A program made the position numbers and the translations under genes. This document shows positions 1 to 12,333 of a stretch of DNA of 29,764 bases, piece by piece. How positions within the stretch are numbered: the stretch's first letter is position 1; the number at the start of each line of letters is the position of its first letter. The notes beneath the pieces are model-generated. The model had not been told where the DNA came from. It saw nothing but the letters and a program-made list of their open reading frames with translations, and searched no databases. Source of the DNA: Pseudomonadota bacterium (GTDB taxonomy: Bacteria > Pseudomonadota > Alphaproteobacteria > Rhizobiales > Devosiaceae); the NCBI GenBank assembly GCA_023431205.1, contig JAEYXQ010000115.1, positions 1 through 29,764 on the forward strand, in the 5' to 3' direction.

Positions 1-1479
1 GATCAATACGTTGCGATCCTCATAGGAGCTGATCCAGCGCTCGCCCTTGATCTCGTCCTTGCGCAGCGCCGCACCGGCCTCCATCGAGGTGTGCAGTTCG
101 TCACCGGTCCGGTCGAGGAAGCCGGTGTTGATGAAGAACACCCGGTGCCGCGCCTCGTAGATCGCTGCCTTGAGGTTGGCCGAGGTCCGCCGCTCTTCGT
201 CCATGATACCGATCTTGATGCGGTTCGGCTCGAGTCGGAGCATGCGCTCCACCGACTCGAAGATGGCGCAGGCGAAGCGCACTTCCTCTGGCCCGTGCAT
301 CTTCGGCTTGACGATATAGATCGCCCCGGTGCGTGAGTTGCGGCCCTGGTCGTGCAGCGCGCACAGCGTCGTCACCGCCGCATCCATCAGGCCTTCGCCG
401 ATCGGCTTGCCGTCGCGCAGCACCGCGTCGGTGGTCATCAGGTGGCCCACATTGCGCACCAGCAGCAGCGAGCGCCCCTTGAGCACCAGCTCCTGTCCGT
501 GGACATCCTTGTAGGTGCGATCGTCCTTGAGCCGGCGGGTGACGGTCTTGCCGCCCTTGTCGAACGTGTCTTCCAGCGTGCCCTTCATCAGGCCCAGCCA
601 GTTGCGATAGACGCCGACCTTGTCCTCGGCATCCACCGCAGCAACGGAGTCCTCGCAGTCCTGGATGGTGGTCAGCGCCGCCTCGACCAGCACGTCGCTG
701 AGCCCCGCCTTGTGCGCGCCTCCGATGACGCTCGCAGGATCGATCACGAGGATCACGTGCAGCCCATTGTGTCGCAGCACCAGCTCGCCCTTGGCCTCCG
801 TGCCGCCATAGCCGACAAAGGCGCTCGGGTCGCGCAGGCCCGTCCGGCCCGCCGGTGTATCCACCTCGAGCCGCCGCACCTCGCCGTCCTTGACCACATG
901 GTAGCCGGTGACATCGGCATGGCTTCCCGTCGCCAGCGGCACCGCCTCGTCGAGGAACTCCGCCGCCCGCGCCACCACCGCAGCACCGCGCCTGGGATTG
1001 TAGCTGCCGCCCGGCGCCAGTTCGCCGTCGCGCCCGATGACGTCGGTGCCATAGAGCGCATCATAGAGGCTGCCCCAGCGGGCATTGGCGGCATTCAGCG
1101 CATAGCGGGCATTGCTGACTGGCACCACCAGTTGCGGGCCGCACACCGTGCTGATCTCGGGGTCCAGCCCCTCCGTCTCGATGGAAAAGTCTTCCGGCTC
1201 CGGCACCAGGTAGCCGATGTCCTTGAGGAAGAACTCATAGCCTTGGGGGTTGCTCGCGACGGCGCCGTACTTGTGGTGCCATTCGTCGATCCGGGCCTGC
1301 AATTCGTCGCGGCGTGCCAGCAGCCGCTGGTTGGTCTCGGCGTGCTCGCCGATCAGTGCCGCAAACCCGTCCCAGAACTGCTCCGCCGATACAGCAAGTC
1401 CCGGCAGGGCCTCCCCTTCGATGAATTCCACCAGCAGGCGATGAACCTCGAGGCCGGACTTCGGCAGGTAGTCGGTCAT
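1..1479 (-). CDS. glcB: Malate synthase G, N-terminal ~two thirds (cut by window edge)
   Basis: Condenses glyoxylate with acetyl-CoA to give malate in the cytoplasm. The reading frame is open from an ATG at 1479 to base 1, giving 493 residues of an enzyme that is usually about 720 long, so the C-terminal third, with the catalytic-base aspartate, lies outside the window. Visible family motifs are VRNVGHLMT (Arg342, matching the active-site Arg338 of the E. coli enzyme), GIMDEERRTS (Glu428) and FLDRTGDE (Asp456). Glu428 and Asp456 are 28 residues apart, as are the Mg ligands Glu427 and Asp455 in E. coli. The start is preceded by AAGGAACGACC. It is the last visible gene of the leftward purine block, 59 bp after guaD, which suggests it consumes the glyoxylate made from ureidoglycolate. 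The family call is secure; the operon link is inferred from spacing and strand. Confidence 0.96.
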   Translation of the reverse strand, partial: MTDYLPKSGLEVHRLLVEFIEGEALPGLAVSAEQFWDGFAALIGEHAETNQRLLARRDELQARIDEWHHKYGAVASNPQGYEFFLKDIGYLVPEPEDFSIETEGLDPEISTVCGPQLVVPVSNARYALNAANARWGSLYDALYGTDVIGRDGELAPGGSYNPRRGAAVVARAAEFLDEAVPLATGSHADVTGYHVVKDGEVRRLEVDTPAGRTGLRDPSAFVGYGGTEAKGELVLRHNGLHVILVIDPASVIGGAHKAGLSDVLVEAALTTIQDCEDSVAAVDAEDKVGVYRNWLGLMKGTLEDTFDKGGKTVTRRLKDDRTYKDVHGQELVLKGRSLLLVRNVGHLMTTDAVLRDGKPIGEGLMDAAVTTLCALHDQGRNSRTGAIYIVKPKMHGPEEVRFACAIFESVERMLRLEPNRIKIGIMDEERRTSANLKAAIYEARHRVFFINTGFLDRTGDELHTSMEAGAALRKDEIKGERWISSYEDRNVLI

Positions 1480-1538
1480 GGTCGTTCCTTGGGAAGGCGC
1501 GCGTATACGCGCGGCAACCTAGGCCAAGGCCATGGGTG

Positions 1539-2836
<1,298 letters not shown>

Positions 2837-2840
<4 letters not shown>

Positions 2841-4069
2841 GATCCGGAGCCCTCGCGGAACCAGGCGACCAGCAGCGCCCGCTCCTCCGCCGTCATCTCG
2901 GTGACGTTGCCCGGCGGCATGGCATGCGAATACCCCGCCTGCATCGCGACCTCGCGCGCATGGTTCGCCACCGCGACATCGGTGTCGAGGATCACGTTCT
3001 TGGGCGCTTCATGAACCCCGGGCCACACCGGCTCGGCGGTATGACACATGGCGCAGCGCGTCTGCACCGTCAGGCTCGCCTGCTGAAAGTGCTCGGCCGC
3101 CATGAACGGCTCCGCCGCCTGCGATGCCACCGAGGCTACCGAACCATCGAGCTTCGGCCCTGTCGACAGCCAGGCAATGACCAGGAACAGCACCACCGCC
3201 ACGCCCCAGGTCCAGTGCGGGTTGCCCTTCCGCGCGTGCCGCGTGTTGAAATAGTGCCGGATCACCACGCCGATCAGGAACACCAGCGAGGCGATGATCC
3301 AGTTCCACTCGGTCGCGAAGGCCAGGGGGTAGTGGCCGGAGAGCATGAAGAAGATCACCGGCAGCGTCAGGTAGTTGTTGTGCAGGCTCCGCTGCTTGGC
3401 GATCTTGCCGTATTTGGCGTCCGGCACCCGGCCGGCCTTGAGGTCCCCCACCACGATCTTCTGGTTGGGGATGATGATCATCGCCACATTGGCGGCCATG
3501 ATCGTCGCGGTGAACGCCCCCATATGCAGCAGCGCCGCGCGGCCGGTGAAGATCTGCGTATAGCCCCAGCTCATCGCCACAAGGATCGCGAACAGCACCA
3601 GCATCAAGCCCGTGGTCGATTGCCCGATCGGCGACTTGCACAGGGTGTCGTACAGCACCCAGCCGAGCACGATCGAGCCGGCCGACAGCGCGATCGCCGC
3701 CCAGTTCGGCACGTCCAGCACGTTGCGGTCGATCAGGTAGAGATCGGCGCTGACATAGTAGAGCAGCACCAGCAGCATGAGGCCGCTGAGCCAGGTCCAG
3801 TAGCTCTCCCACTTGAACCAGGTCAGGTGCTCGGGCAGGAAGTCCGGGGCCACCAGGTATTTCTGGATGTGGTAGAACCCGCCCCCATGCACCTGCCACT
3901 CCTCGCCATGCGCCAGCGGCGGCAGGCTCGGGGTCTTGCGCAGGCCCAGGTCGAGCGCGATGAAATAGAACGATGAGCCGATCCAGGCGATCGCCGTGAT
4001 GACATGCAGCCACCGTGCCGCAAACATCGCCCACTCGTAAAAGATCGCCAGATCGCCCATCAACCCCAT
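2837..4069 (-). CDS. puuD: Membrane urate oxidase PuuD with C-terminal cytochrome c domain
   Basis: Oxidises urate to 5-hydroxyisourate and passes electrons to the respiratory chain rather than directly to oxygen, as known for the PuuD family. The 410-residue protein has about 300 residues of multispanning membrane domain (N-terminal hydrophobic helix with HVITAIAWIGSSFYF, then GFYHIQKY and WFKWESYWTW) followed by a class I cytochrome c domain. The haem site is CAMCH (Cys339, Cys342, His343), and the likely axial Met384 is in SHAMPPGN. Two starts are possible: ATG at 4069, with GAGGGG almost touching it, or the in-frame ATG at 4060, with slightly better spacing. Its stop overlaps guaD by 4 nt. 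It sits between the purine importer and guaD, and uraH, for the next step, heads the block. Confidence 0.95.
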
Positions 4070-4080
4070 GCCCCTCTATT

Positions 4081-4215
4081 CCTCTCCCCGTCGGGGAGAG
4101 GGTGGATCGGGCGCAGCCCGAGACGGGTGAGGGGGATCTTTCCCCTCGCTCCAGGCCCCCGGCAACACCCCCCTCATCCGGCGCTGCGCGCCACCTTCTC
4201 CCCGAGGGGGAGAAG
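4081..4215. repeat. Inverted pair of GC-rich palindromic repeats (REPIN-like)
   Basis: Two related units face each other in the 196-bp gap between the binding-protein gene and puuD. The right-pointing unit (about 4081-4137) has a CTCTCCCCG/CGGGGAGAG hairpin, then GGGCGCAGCCC and GGGTGAGGGGG. The left-pointing unit (about 4168-4215) has the same order when reverse-complemented, with CTTCTCCCC/GGGGAGAAG and GCGCGCAGCGCC. Similar units occur at 9761, 12257 and 13805. The remainder of the gap shows no ORF or promoter I can support. Confidence 0.8.
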
Positions 4216-4265
4216 AAAAGGGGGCGGCATCCCGCCCCCTCTCGAACGTTCGGTCAGGGTGCGGC

Positions 4266-5348
4266 TTACGCCTTCACGCCTTCCACATACCAGTCCATGG
4301 CCCACAGGCCCGCATCGTCGATGGTCTGGCCGGCCGGCACGCGCTCGGCGCCGGTGTTGTCGACGATCGGGCCGGTGAACGGATGCAGCGAACCGTCCAC
4401 GATCCCCTGCTTGACCTCCTCGGCGGCGGCAACGACCTCGGCCGGGATCTTCTCGTTGTACTCGCCGATCACCACTTCGCCGGCGGCAATGCCCGGCCAG
4501 CTGTCATCGGACTCCCAGGTGCCGGCCAGCACGTCGTTGACGACGTCGATATAGTGCGGTGCCCAGACGTCGACGATAGCCGACAGGTGCGACTTGGGGG
4601 CAAAGGCGCTCATGTCCGCGCCCTGCCCGAAGCCGCCGACGATGCCGCGCTCTTCGGCAACCTGCAGCGCCGCCGGGCCGTCGGTGTGCTGGGCAATGAT
4701 GTCGGCGCCCTGGTCGATCAGCGCGCGCGCCGCATCGGCTTCCTTGGCCGGGTCGTGCCAGCTCGACAGCATCACCACGTTGACGGTGATATCCGGGTTC
4801 ACTTTGCGGGCAGCGAGCGTGAAGGCGTTGATGCCCATCACCACTTCGGGGATCGGGAACGAACCGATATAGCCGATCACGTTGGTCTTGCTGAGGTGGC
4901 CGGCAAGGGTCCCCATCACGGCGCGGCCTTCATGGAAGCGCGCATTGTAGGTGCCGACATTCTCGGAGCGCTGGTAGCCGGTGGCGTGCTCGAAGATCAC
5001 GTCCGGGAACTCGCGCGCCACCTTGATCACATAGTCGCCGAACCCGAAGCTGGTGGCGAAGATGATCTTGTTGCCCTGCTGGGCCAGTTCGCGCAGCACG
5101 CGCTCGCAGTCCGGGCCTTCCGGCACGCTCTCGACGAAGGTGATCTCGATCTTGTCGCCGAACTCTTCCTCGAGCGCCTGGGCACCGACCCAGTGGCCAT
5201 AGGTCCAGCCATTGTCGTCCTTGGGGCCGACATTGACGAAACCGATCTTGAGCGGGCCGTCCTGGCCGAAGGCCACGGAGCCGACGGCGGGTAGCAGCAG
5301 CCCGGCGGCACCGATCTTGAGGGCGGTACGCCTTGTAAACACGGTCAT
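4266..5348 (-). CDS. BMP-family ABC transporter substrate-binding protein (purine/nucleoside type)
   Basis: Periplasmic binding component of the importer encoded by the three genes just upstream. The protein has 360 residues. Its N terminus carries a twin-arginine-like signal (TRRTALKIGAAG followed by a hydrophobic stretch, probable cleavage near SVAFGQ). The mature part starts KIGFVNVGPKDDNGWTYGHW, characteristic of the basic membrane protein (PnrA/Med-like) family, whose known ligands are nucleosides and purines. Further family segments are TSFGFGDY, HATGY and IAQHTDGPA. The ATG is preceded by AGGAGAG at a good distance. The gene lies 25 bp after the second permease. The exact ligand (guanosine, xanthine, hypoxanthine or urate) cannot be read from sequence; the surrounding genes favour a purine. 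Confidence 0.93.
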   Translation of the reverse strand: MTVFTRRTALKIGAAGLLLPAVGSVAFGQDGPLKIGFVNVGPKDDNGWTYGHWVGAQALEEEFGDKIEITFVESVPEGPDCERVLRELAQQGNKIIFATSFGFGDYVIKVAREFPDVIFEHATGYQRSENVGTYNARFHEGRAVMGTLAGHLSKTNVIGYIGSFPIPEVVMGINAFTLAARKVNPDITVNVVMLSSWHDPAKEADAARALIDQGADIIAQHTDGPAALQVAEERGIVGGFGQGADMSAFAPKSHLSAIVDVWAPHYIDVVNDVLAGTWESDDSWPGIAAGEVVIGEYNEKIPAEVVAAAEEVKQGIVDGSLHPFTGPIVDNTGAERVPAGQTIDDAGLWAMDWYVEGVKA

Positions 5349-5373
5349 TACGTTCTCTCCTGTTATGACGTTG

Positions 5374-6300
5374 TTATTGCGTAGGCAGGAACGGCTTGCC
5401 GAGGCAGGCCGGAGCTGCCGAGTTCTGGGACCGCCGCAGCGAGATCAGCACCAGCACCACGATGGTTGCGAGATACGGGAGCGCGGCCCAGAATTCCGAT
5501 GGGAGGATACCGGTGCTGCCCGAGGCCTTGGTGTAGAGCTCGATCGCCATCACCAGCCCGAACAGATACGCACCAGCCAGCAGCCGGACCGGCTTCCAGG
5601 CGGCAAAAACCACCAGCGCCAGGGCGATCCAGCCGCGCCCCGCCGTCAGCCGCTCGGCCCATTGCGGGGTCAGCAGCAGCGGGAAGCAACTCCCGGCAAT
5701 GCCGGCCATCGCCCCGCCGAAGGCCACTGCCGCATAGCGCACCCCGATCACCGAATAGCCGATCGAGTGCGCCGAAAGGTCGTTCTCTCCCACCGCGCGC
5801 AGGATCAGCCCGGCACGGGTCTTCTTGAGGAACCACCAGATGGCGCCCACCATGAACAGCGAGAAGAACACCAGCGGACTGTGGTCGAAGATCACCCGCC
5901 AGAACGGATGCTGCTCGAGTTCATCGGGAAACACCGAGTCGAAGATGGCGATCGGCCGACCGGTATAGGCCTGCCCGAACAGGGCCGAAAAGCCGGTGCC
6001 GAAGATGGTGAGCGCCAGGCCCGTTGCCACCTGGTTCGCCGACAGGGTCAGCGTCAGGAAGGCAAAGATCATCGAGGAGCCTGCCGCCGCCAACGCCGCC
6101 GCAAGGATCGCCAGCCAGTGATTGCCGGTGTGGTAGGTCACCGCAAAGGCGATCACCGCGCCGATCAGCATCATGCCCTCGACGCCCAGGTTGAGCACGC
6201 CGCTCTTTTCCACCACCAGTTCGCCGAGCGCGGCGATCAGGATCGGCGTCGAGGCGCCGATCAGGGTGATGATGATGGCGATCAGGAGGTCGCTGCTCAT
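5374..6300 (-). CDS. ABC transporter permease, BMP/nucleoside type (second permease)
   Basis: Inner-membrane channel subunit of the purine-type importer. The 308-residue protein consists of several hydrophobic segments and has the family signature EKSGVLNLGVEGMMLIGA near residue 32, typical of the YufQ/NupC-like permeases (BPD_transp_2) that partner BMP-type binding proteins. Another conserved piece is RAVGENDLSAHSIGYSV, the likely cytoplasmic coupling loop that contacts the ATPase. The ATG at 6300 overlaps the stop of the other permease by 4 nt (ATGA) and is preceded by GGAGG seven bases upstream. The permease pair probably forms a heterodimer. Confidence 0.93.
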   Translation of the reverse strand: MSSDLLIAIIITLIGASTPILIAALGELVVEKSGVLNLGVEGMMLIGAVIAFAVTYHTGNHWLAILAAALAAAGSSMIFAFLTLTLSANQVATGLALTIFGTGFSALFGQAYTGRPIAIFDSVFPDELEQHPFWRVIFDHSPLVFFSLFMVGAIWWFLKKTRAGLILRAVGENDLSAHSIGYSVIGVRYAAVAFGGAMAGIAGSCFPLLLTPQWAERLTAGRGWIALALVVFAAWKPVRLLAGAYLFGLVMAIELYTKASGSTGILPSEFWAALPYLATIVVLVLISLRRSQNSAAPACLGKPFLPTQ

Positions 6301-7362
6301 GCCGTAGCCTCCGAAGTCACCGCCTTGCGCCAGCGCACGCGGTAGCGCACCAGAACGTCGCTCGCGAGCAGGAAGAACAGCATCATCGCCTGGAAGATGC
6401 CGACCGCCGCCGGTGGCAAGCCCGCTGTCGTCTGCGCCACCTCACCGCCCACCACCACGATCGATAGAGCCAGCCCGGCAAAGATGATGCCGATCGGATG
6501 CAGCCGTCCGAGGAACGCCACGATGATGGCCGTGAACCCGTAGTTGGTCGGAAAGGACGGCACCATGCGCCCGAACGGCCCCGCCGCCTCCAGCACTCCG
6601 GCCAGTCCTGCCAGTGCACCGCTCGCCAGCAGCACCATCCAGATCGTCCGGTTCACGGAGAACCCGCCATAGCGCGCCGCATAGGGCGCCGAACCCACCA
6701 CCTTGACCTGGTAGCCGAACACCGACCGGCTCATCACGAACCACACCAGCACCGCCACTACGATCGCGATCGGCGCGCCCAGGTGGATGATCGTGCCGGG
6801 CACCACCCGCGGCAGCATCTGGTCGGCAGTGAACATCCGCGTCTGCGGGAAACCGAACCCCATCGGGTCCTTCCACGGCCCCAGCACCAGGTAGTTCAGG
6901 AGCTGGATGGCGACATAGGTCAGCATCAGGCTGGTCAGAATCTCGTTGACCTTGAGCCTGGTCCGCAGCAGCGCCGGGATGAAGGCCCAGGCCATGCCGC
7001 CGGCCATGCCTGCCACCACCATCAGCGGCAGGATCCACGGCCCGCTCATGTCGCGCGTCAAGAGCGCCACGCCGGTCCCGGCGAGCCCCCCGAGCACATA
7101 CTGCCCCTCGGCGCCGATGTTCCAGACGTTGGAGCGGTAGCAGAGCGCCAGCCCCACCGCGATGATGATCAGCGGCGCCGACTTCACCGCCAGGTCCTGC
7201 CACTTCAGCGGGTTGGTGAGCGGGGTCAGGAAGATCTCGCGCACCGCGGCAACGCCGTTATACCCGATCAGCGAGAACACGATCATGCCGATCACCGCGG
7301 TCAGCAGCACCGCCCCGACCGGAGTCAGGTACAGCATCGCCTTGCTGGGTTCGGCGCGCTTC

Positions 7363-7379
<17 letters not shown>
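6297..7379 (-). CDS. ABC transporter permease, BMP/nucleoside type (first permease)
   Basis: First inner-membrane permease of the importer, about 360 residues with roughly ten hydrophobic segments. Family features are YRSNVWNIGAEGQYVLGG (the counterpart of the LNLGVEG motif in its partner) and KVVGSAPYAARYGGF (the coupling loop). An upstream in-frame start would add about ten residues (at 7409), but the ATG at 7379 has GAGGTG about seven bases before it and gives a normal N terminus (MPLRLEKR, then the first membrane helix), so I chose it. It overlaps the end of the ATPase gene by 17 nt and the second permease by 4 nt, consistent with a tightly coupled operon. Confidence 0.92.
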
Positions 7380-8896
<1,517 letters not shown>

Positions 8897-8907
<11 letters not shown>

Positions 8908-9754
8908 TCACCACCTCCGTTGGTCCGGAGGCGCGTGCCCGCGCGACATCAGCTTCCCCTCGACCAATCTGTACCATTATTTCTGCCGCCGCCAGCGCTG
9001 CGATCACTTCCGGCCGTTTATCCCCAAGCCCTTGCGCGCCAATGGGTAATACCAGCCGCTCGAGGGCTTTCTCGTCCCCGCCCTGCTCGCGGAACCAGCT
9101 GGCGAACTTCGCCCGTTTCGTCTGCGAACCGACCATGCCGACATACTGGCTGTCGGTCCGCCTCAGCGCTTCGAGCGCGATCAGGAAGTCGAGCGCATGG
9201 TCATGCGTCACGATCACGAAGCTGCTGCCCGCCGGCGCCTGCCGCACCACCGCCTCCGGCATCGCCACGCGATGGCCAACGATCCCCGCCGGCAGCAGCG
9301 CCAGTTCCTCGCTGCGCGTGTCGATGACCTCGAGCTTCACCGGCAACAGAGCCAGGATCTGCGCCAGCACCCGCCCCACATGTCCGGCCCCGAACACATA
9401 GACCGCCGGCCGCCCCGCTTCTTCCCTCGCGATCCGCTCCACCAGCCGCTGCTTGAGACGGTCATCCGCATGCCGCAGCCGCACCGCGACCCGCCCGCCG
9501 CAGCATTGGCCGATCTCCGGCCCCAGCGGCACGTCCATCGCTTCCTCGGCCCGCCCGTCGGCAATCAGCCGCCGCGCATGCTCGATCACCAGATATTCGA
9601 GCGCCCCGCCGCCAATGGTCCCGACCGCCCCCTCCGGCCCCACCACCATGAACGTCCCCCGCTCCCGCGGCGACGACCCCCGTACTGACGTCAGTTCGCA
9701 CACAATGGCGACGGGGTTGCTGGCAAAGAAGGCGGACAGGGACGCTGAGTTCAT
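8897..9754 (-). CDS. xdhC: Xanthine dehydrogenase accessory protein XdhC
   Basis: XdhC proteins bind molybdenum cofactor, help its sulfuration and insert it into the XdhB subunit. The protein has 285 residues. N-terminal XdhC/CoxI domain: ELTSVRGSSPRERGTFMVV, GTIGGGALE and GQCCGGRV. C-terminal Rossmann-like domain: YVFGAGHVGRVLA, THDHALD and YVGMVGSQTKR. The frame stays open upstream to 9880, but that extension is translated palindromic repeat, so I place the start at ATG 9754, which has GGAGGGGG eight bases upstream. The C-terminal segment PIGAQGLGDKRPEVI departs from the more usual PIG..IGA.TP.EIA consensus of the family. It follows xdhB by 133 bp and overlaps the ATPase gene. Confidence 0.95.
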
Positions 9755-9760
9755 CCGGCC

Positions 9761-9867
9761 GACCCCCTCCCCGGCCCTCCCCTCAGGGGGGAGGGAGAGC
9801 AGAACACAAAACCCGGTGAATAGCGCCTCCCCTCCCCCTTGAGGGGAGGGGCCGGGGGTGGGGGTCG
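9761..9867. repeat. Inverted pair of palindromic repeats between xdhB and xdhC
   Basis: The left-pointing unit (about 9761-9800) and right-pointing unit (about 9825-9867) each contain a CCCTCCCC..GAGGGGAGGG hairpin followed by a GGCCGGGG(G)xGGGGGTC tail. They fill the 133-bp gap between xdhB and xdhC. The outer edge of the left unit, read on the minus strand, is the purine-rich run that serves as the xdhC ribosome-binding site. Confidence 0.8.
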
Positions 9868-9887
9868 CAGCGCAAGGCACGATATCG

Positions 9888-12221
9888 TCACGGCCCGGTG
9901 ATCCCCCGCATCCGTTCCACCCCCATCAGCACCCGCTCCGGGGTAACCGGCGTATCGAGCCGCGGCGCCTGCGCGTAATCCGCCACGCTCGCCACCGCCA
10001 TTGACAGCGCTTCCACCACGCTGATCGCCAGCATCAGCGGCGGTTCGCCCACCGCCTTCGAGCGGCCGATCACCGCTTCCTTGTTGCTGGACCACTCCGC
10101 CAGCCGCACGTTGAACACCGGCGGCACGTCGCTCGCGAGCGGGATCTTGTAGGTCGAGGGCGCGTGCGTCCGCAGTTGCCCCTTGGCGTCCCACACCAGT
10201 TCCTCGCTGGTGAGCCAGCCCATCCCCTGGATGAACCCGCCCTCCACCTGGCCCAGGTCGATGGCCGGGTTCAGCGACTTGCCGACGTCGTGGAGGATGT
10301 CGACGCGATCGACCACATACTCGCCGGTCAGCGTGTCGATGGTCACCTCGCTCACCGAGGCGCCATAGGCATAATAGTAGAACGGCCGCCCGCGGCCCGC
10401 CCCCCGGTCCCAGTGGATTTCGGGCGTCTTGTAGAACCCGGCGGCCGAAAGTTGCACCCGGTTCATGTAGGCCGAGGCGCACAATTCCCCGAAGGGCACG
10501 AATGTCTCGCCCGCCTCGACGCCACCCTGCACCCACCGCACCGCCGCCTCGGGCACCTGGTGCAACCGCGCCGCATGCGCGGTCAGCCGTTCCTTGAGCT
10601 GCCGACAGGCATCCAGCGCCGCCGCCCCGTTCAGGTCGGTGCCCGACGACGCCGCCGTCGCCGACGTATTGGCCACCTTGCTGGTGTTGGTGGCCATGAT
10701 CTTGACGCTGTCCAGCCCGACCCCGAACGCGTCCGCCACCACCTGCGCCACCTTGATGTAGAGCCCCTGCCCCATCTCGGTGCCGCCGTGGTTGAGCTGG
10801 ATGGTGCCGTCCTTGTAGAGGTGCACCAGCGCCCCGCCCTGGTTGTACCAGGTCGCCGTGAAGGAGATTCCGAACTTCACCGGCGTCAGCGCGATGCCCT
10901 TGCGCAGCACCCCGTTCTCGCGGTTGAACCGCAGCACCGCCTCGCGCCGCGCCTGGTAGTCCGACGAGGCTTCGAGCTCGCTGACCACCCGGTGGATGAC
11001 ATTGTCCTCCACCACCTGGTGGTAGGGCGTCACATTGTTGCTGTCGGTCCCGTAGAAATTGGCCTTGCGGATCTCGAGCGGATCCTTGCCGAGTGCATAG
11101 GCGATCTCCTCGATCCAGCGCTCCGCCGCCACCATGCCCTGCGGCCCGCCGAAGCCGCGGAAAGCGGTGTTCGAAACCGTGTTGGTGTAAAGCGGCTCCG
11201 AGCGCACCCGCACCGCCGGGTACCAATAGGCGTTGTCGGCGTGGAACAGCGCCCGGTCGGTCACTGGCCCGCTGAGGTCCGACGAGAACCCGGCCCGCGC
11301 CGCATAGACGGCATCCACCGCATGGATCTTGCCGCTGTCGTCATAGCCGACGCGGTAGTCCACCACGAAGTCGTGCCGCTTGCCGGTTGCCGTCATGTCG
11401 TCGTCGCGGTCGGGGCGGATCTTGCAGGTCCGGTTCCACTTCTTGGCCGCCAACGCCGCAACGCAGGCGAACAGGTTCCCCTGCGTTTCCTTGCCGCCGA
11501 AGCCCCCGCCCATGCGCCGCACCACGATGGTCACCGCGTGCTGGCGAATGCCCAGCACCTGCGCCACCATCAACTGCACTTCGCTCGGGTGCTGGGTGGA
11601 GGAATGGACTGTCACGTCCTCGTCCTCACCCGGAATGGCCATGGCGATCTGGCCCTCGAGATAGAAGTGGTCCTGCCCGCCAATGGCGATCGACCCCTCC
11701 ACCCGCCGCGGCGCCGCTTCCAGCGCCGCCTCGACCTCGCCCCGCTGCAGGGTAAGTGGCGGCGCCACCACCTTGCCGCCGCCGGCCTGCGCCGCCCGCA
11801 CGTCGAGCATCGGCTCGAAGTCGCGATACTCCACCACCGCCAGGTGCGCCGCCCGCCGCGCCGCCTCCCGGGTTTCCCCGATCACCGCAAACAGCGGCTG
11901 GCCCCAGAAATGCACCTTGCCGATCGCAAAGATCGGCTCGTCGTGGAAATGGCTGGGACTGATGTCGTTCTCGCCCGGAATGTCCTCCGCCGTCAGCACC
12001 CCGATCACCCCCGGCGCCGCCTTCACCGCCGCAAGGTCGATCGACACGATCTCCGCATGCGCCCGGCTCGACAGCGCCAGGTACGCATGCATTGTGCCCG
12101 CGGGCTCGACCATGTCGTCGATATACTCGGCCGTCCCCGTCACATGCTTGTGCCCGCTGTCGTGGCGCGTCGGCGTGTGCAGTGTCGCAATCTCGATCGG
12201 CGGAGCGGAGTGCTTGTTCAT
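9888..12221 (-). CDS. xdhB: Xanthine dehydrogenase, molybdopterin-binding subunit
   Basis: Large catalytic subunit that hydroxylates hypoxanthine and xanthine to urate, cytoplasmic, working as an (AB)2 enzyme with XdhA. The 777-residue length is normal for the bacterial subunit. Moco and substrate residues are visible: GGGFGGKE (Glu245, counterpart of the substrate Glu802 of the bovine enzyme), NTAFRGFGGPQ (Arg355, counterpart of Arg880), the GGTEMGQG loop, and VGEPPLML with the catalytic base Glu726. Together Glu, Arg and the GEPP glutamate argue for xanthine oxidation rather than aldehyde or CO oxidation. The ATG at 12221 has GAGGGG eight bases upstream. It lies between xdhA and xdhC, separated from each by repeat-bearing gaps. 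Confidence 0.97.
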   Translation of the reverse strand: MNKHSAPPIEIATLHTPTRHDSGHKHVTGTAEYIDDMVEPAGTMHAYLALSSRAHAEIVSIDLAAVKAAPGVIGVLTAEDIPGENDISPSHFHDEPIFAIGKVHFWGQPLFAVIGETREAARRAAHLAVVEYRDFEPMLDVRAAQAGGGKVVAPPLTLQRGEVEAALEAAPRRVEGSIAIGGQDHFYLEGQIAMAIPGEDEDVTVHSSTQHPSEVQLMVAQVLGIRQHAVTIVVRRMGGGFGGKETQGNLFACVAALAAKKWNRTCKIRPDRDDDMTATGKRHDFVVDYRVGYDDSGKIHAVDAVYAARAGFSSDLSGPVTDRALFHADNAYWYPAVRVRSEPLYTNTVSNTAFRGFGGPQGMVAAERWIEEIAYALGKDPLEIRKANFYGTDSNNVTPYHQVVEDNVIHRVVSELEASSDYQARREAVLRFNRENGVLRKGIALTPVKFGISFTATWYNQGGALVHLYKDGTIQLNHGGTEMGQGLYIKVAQVVADAFGVGLDSVKIMATNTSKVANTSATAASSGTDLNGAAALDACRQLKERLTAHAARLHQVPEAAVRWVQGGVEAGETFVPFGELCASAYMNRVQLSAAGFYKTPEIHWDRGAGRGRPFYYYAYGASVSEVTIDTLTGEYVVDRVDILHDVGKSLNPAIDLGQVEGGFIQGMGWLTSEELVWDAKGQLRTHAPSTYKIPLASDVPPVFNVRLAEWSSNKEAVIGRSKAVGEPPLMLAISVVEALSMAVASVADYAQAPRLDTPVTPERVLMGVERMRGITGP

Positions 12222-12256
12222 GCCGCGTGCCCCTCATCGCCCCACCTGAGTGGAGC

Positions 12257-12309
12257 CCCCCTTCTCCCCTTGCGGGAGAAGGTGCCCCGAAGGGGCGGAT
12301 GAGGGGGTC
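12257..12309. repeat. Single palindromic repeat between xdhA and xdhB
   Basis: One right-pointing unit with a CTTCTCCCC..GGGAGAAGG hairpin, then GCCCCGAAGGGGC and GGATGAGGGGGT. The order matches the units at 4081-4215. It occupies about half of the 112-bp gap between xdhA and xdhB; here only one unit, not an inverted pair, is present. Confidence 0.75.
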
Positions 12310-12333
12310 TCTTTACGCACACACCACCCACCA

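Noticed and set aside
9755..9880. N-terminal extension of XdhC
   Set aside because: The extra residues are translated repeat; the start at 9754 has its own ribosome site and matches the family N terminus.
10164..12302. A 712-codon open frame on the plus strand opposite xdhB
   Set aside because: It is antisense to a gene with all expected catalytic motifs; the translation is rich in Arg, His and Pro without any domain, as expected for the shadow frame of high-GC coding DNA.
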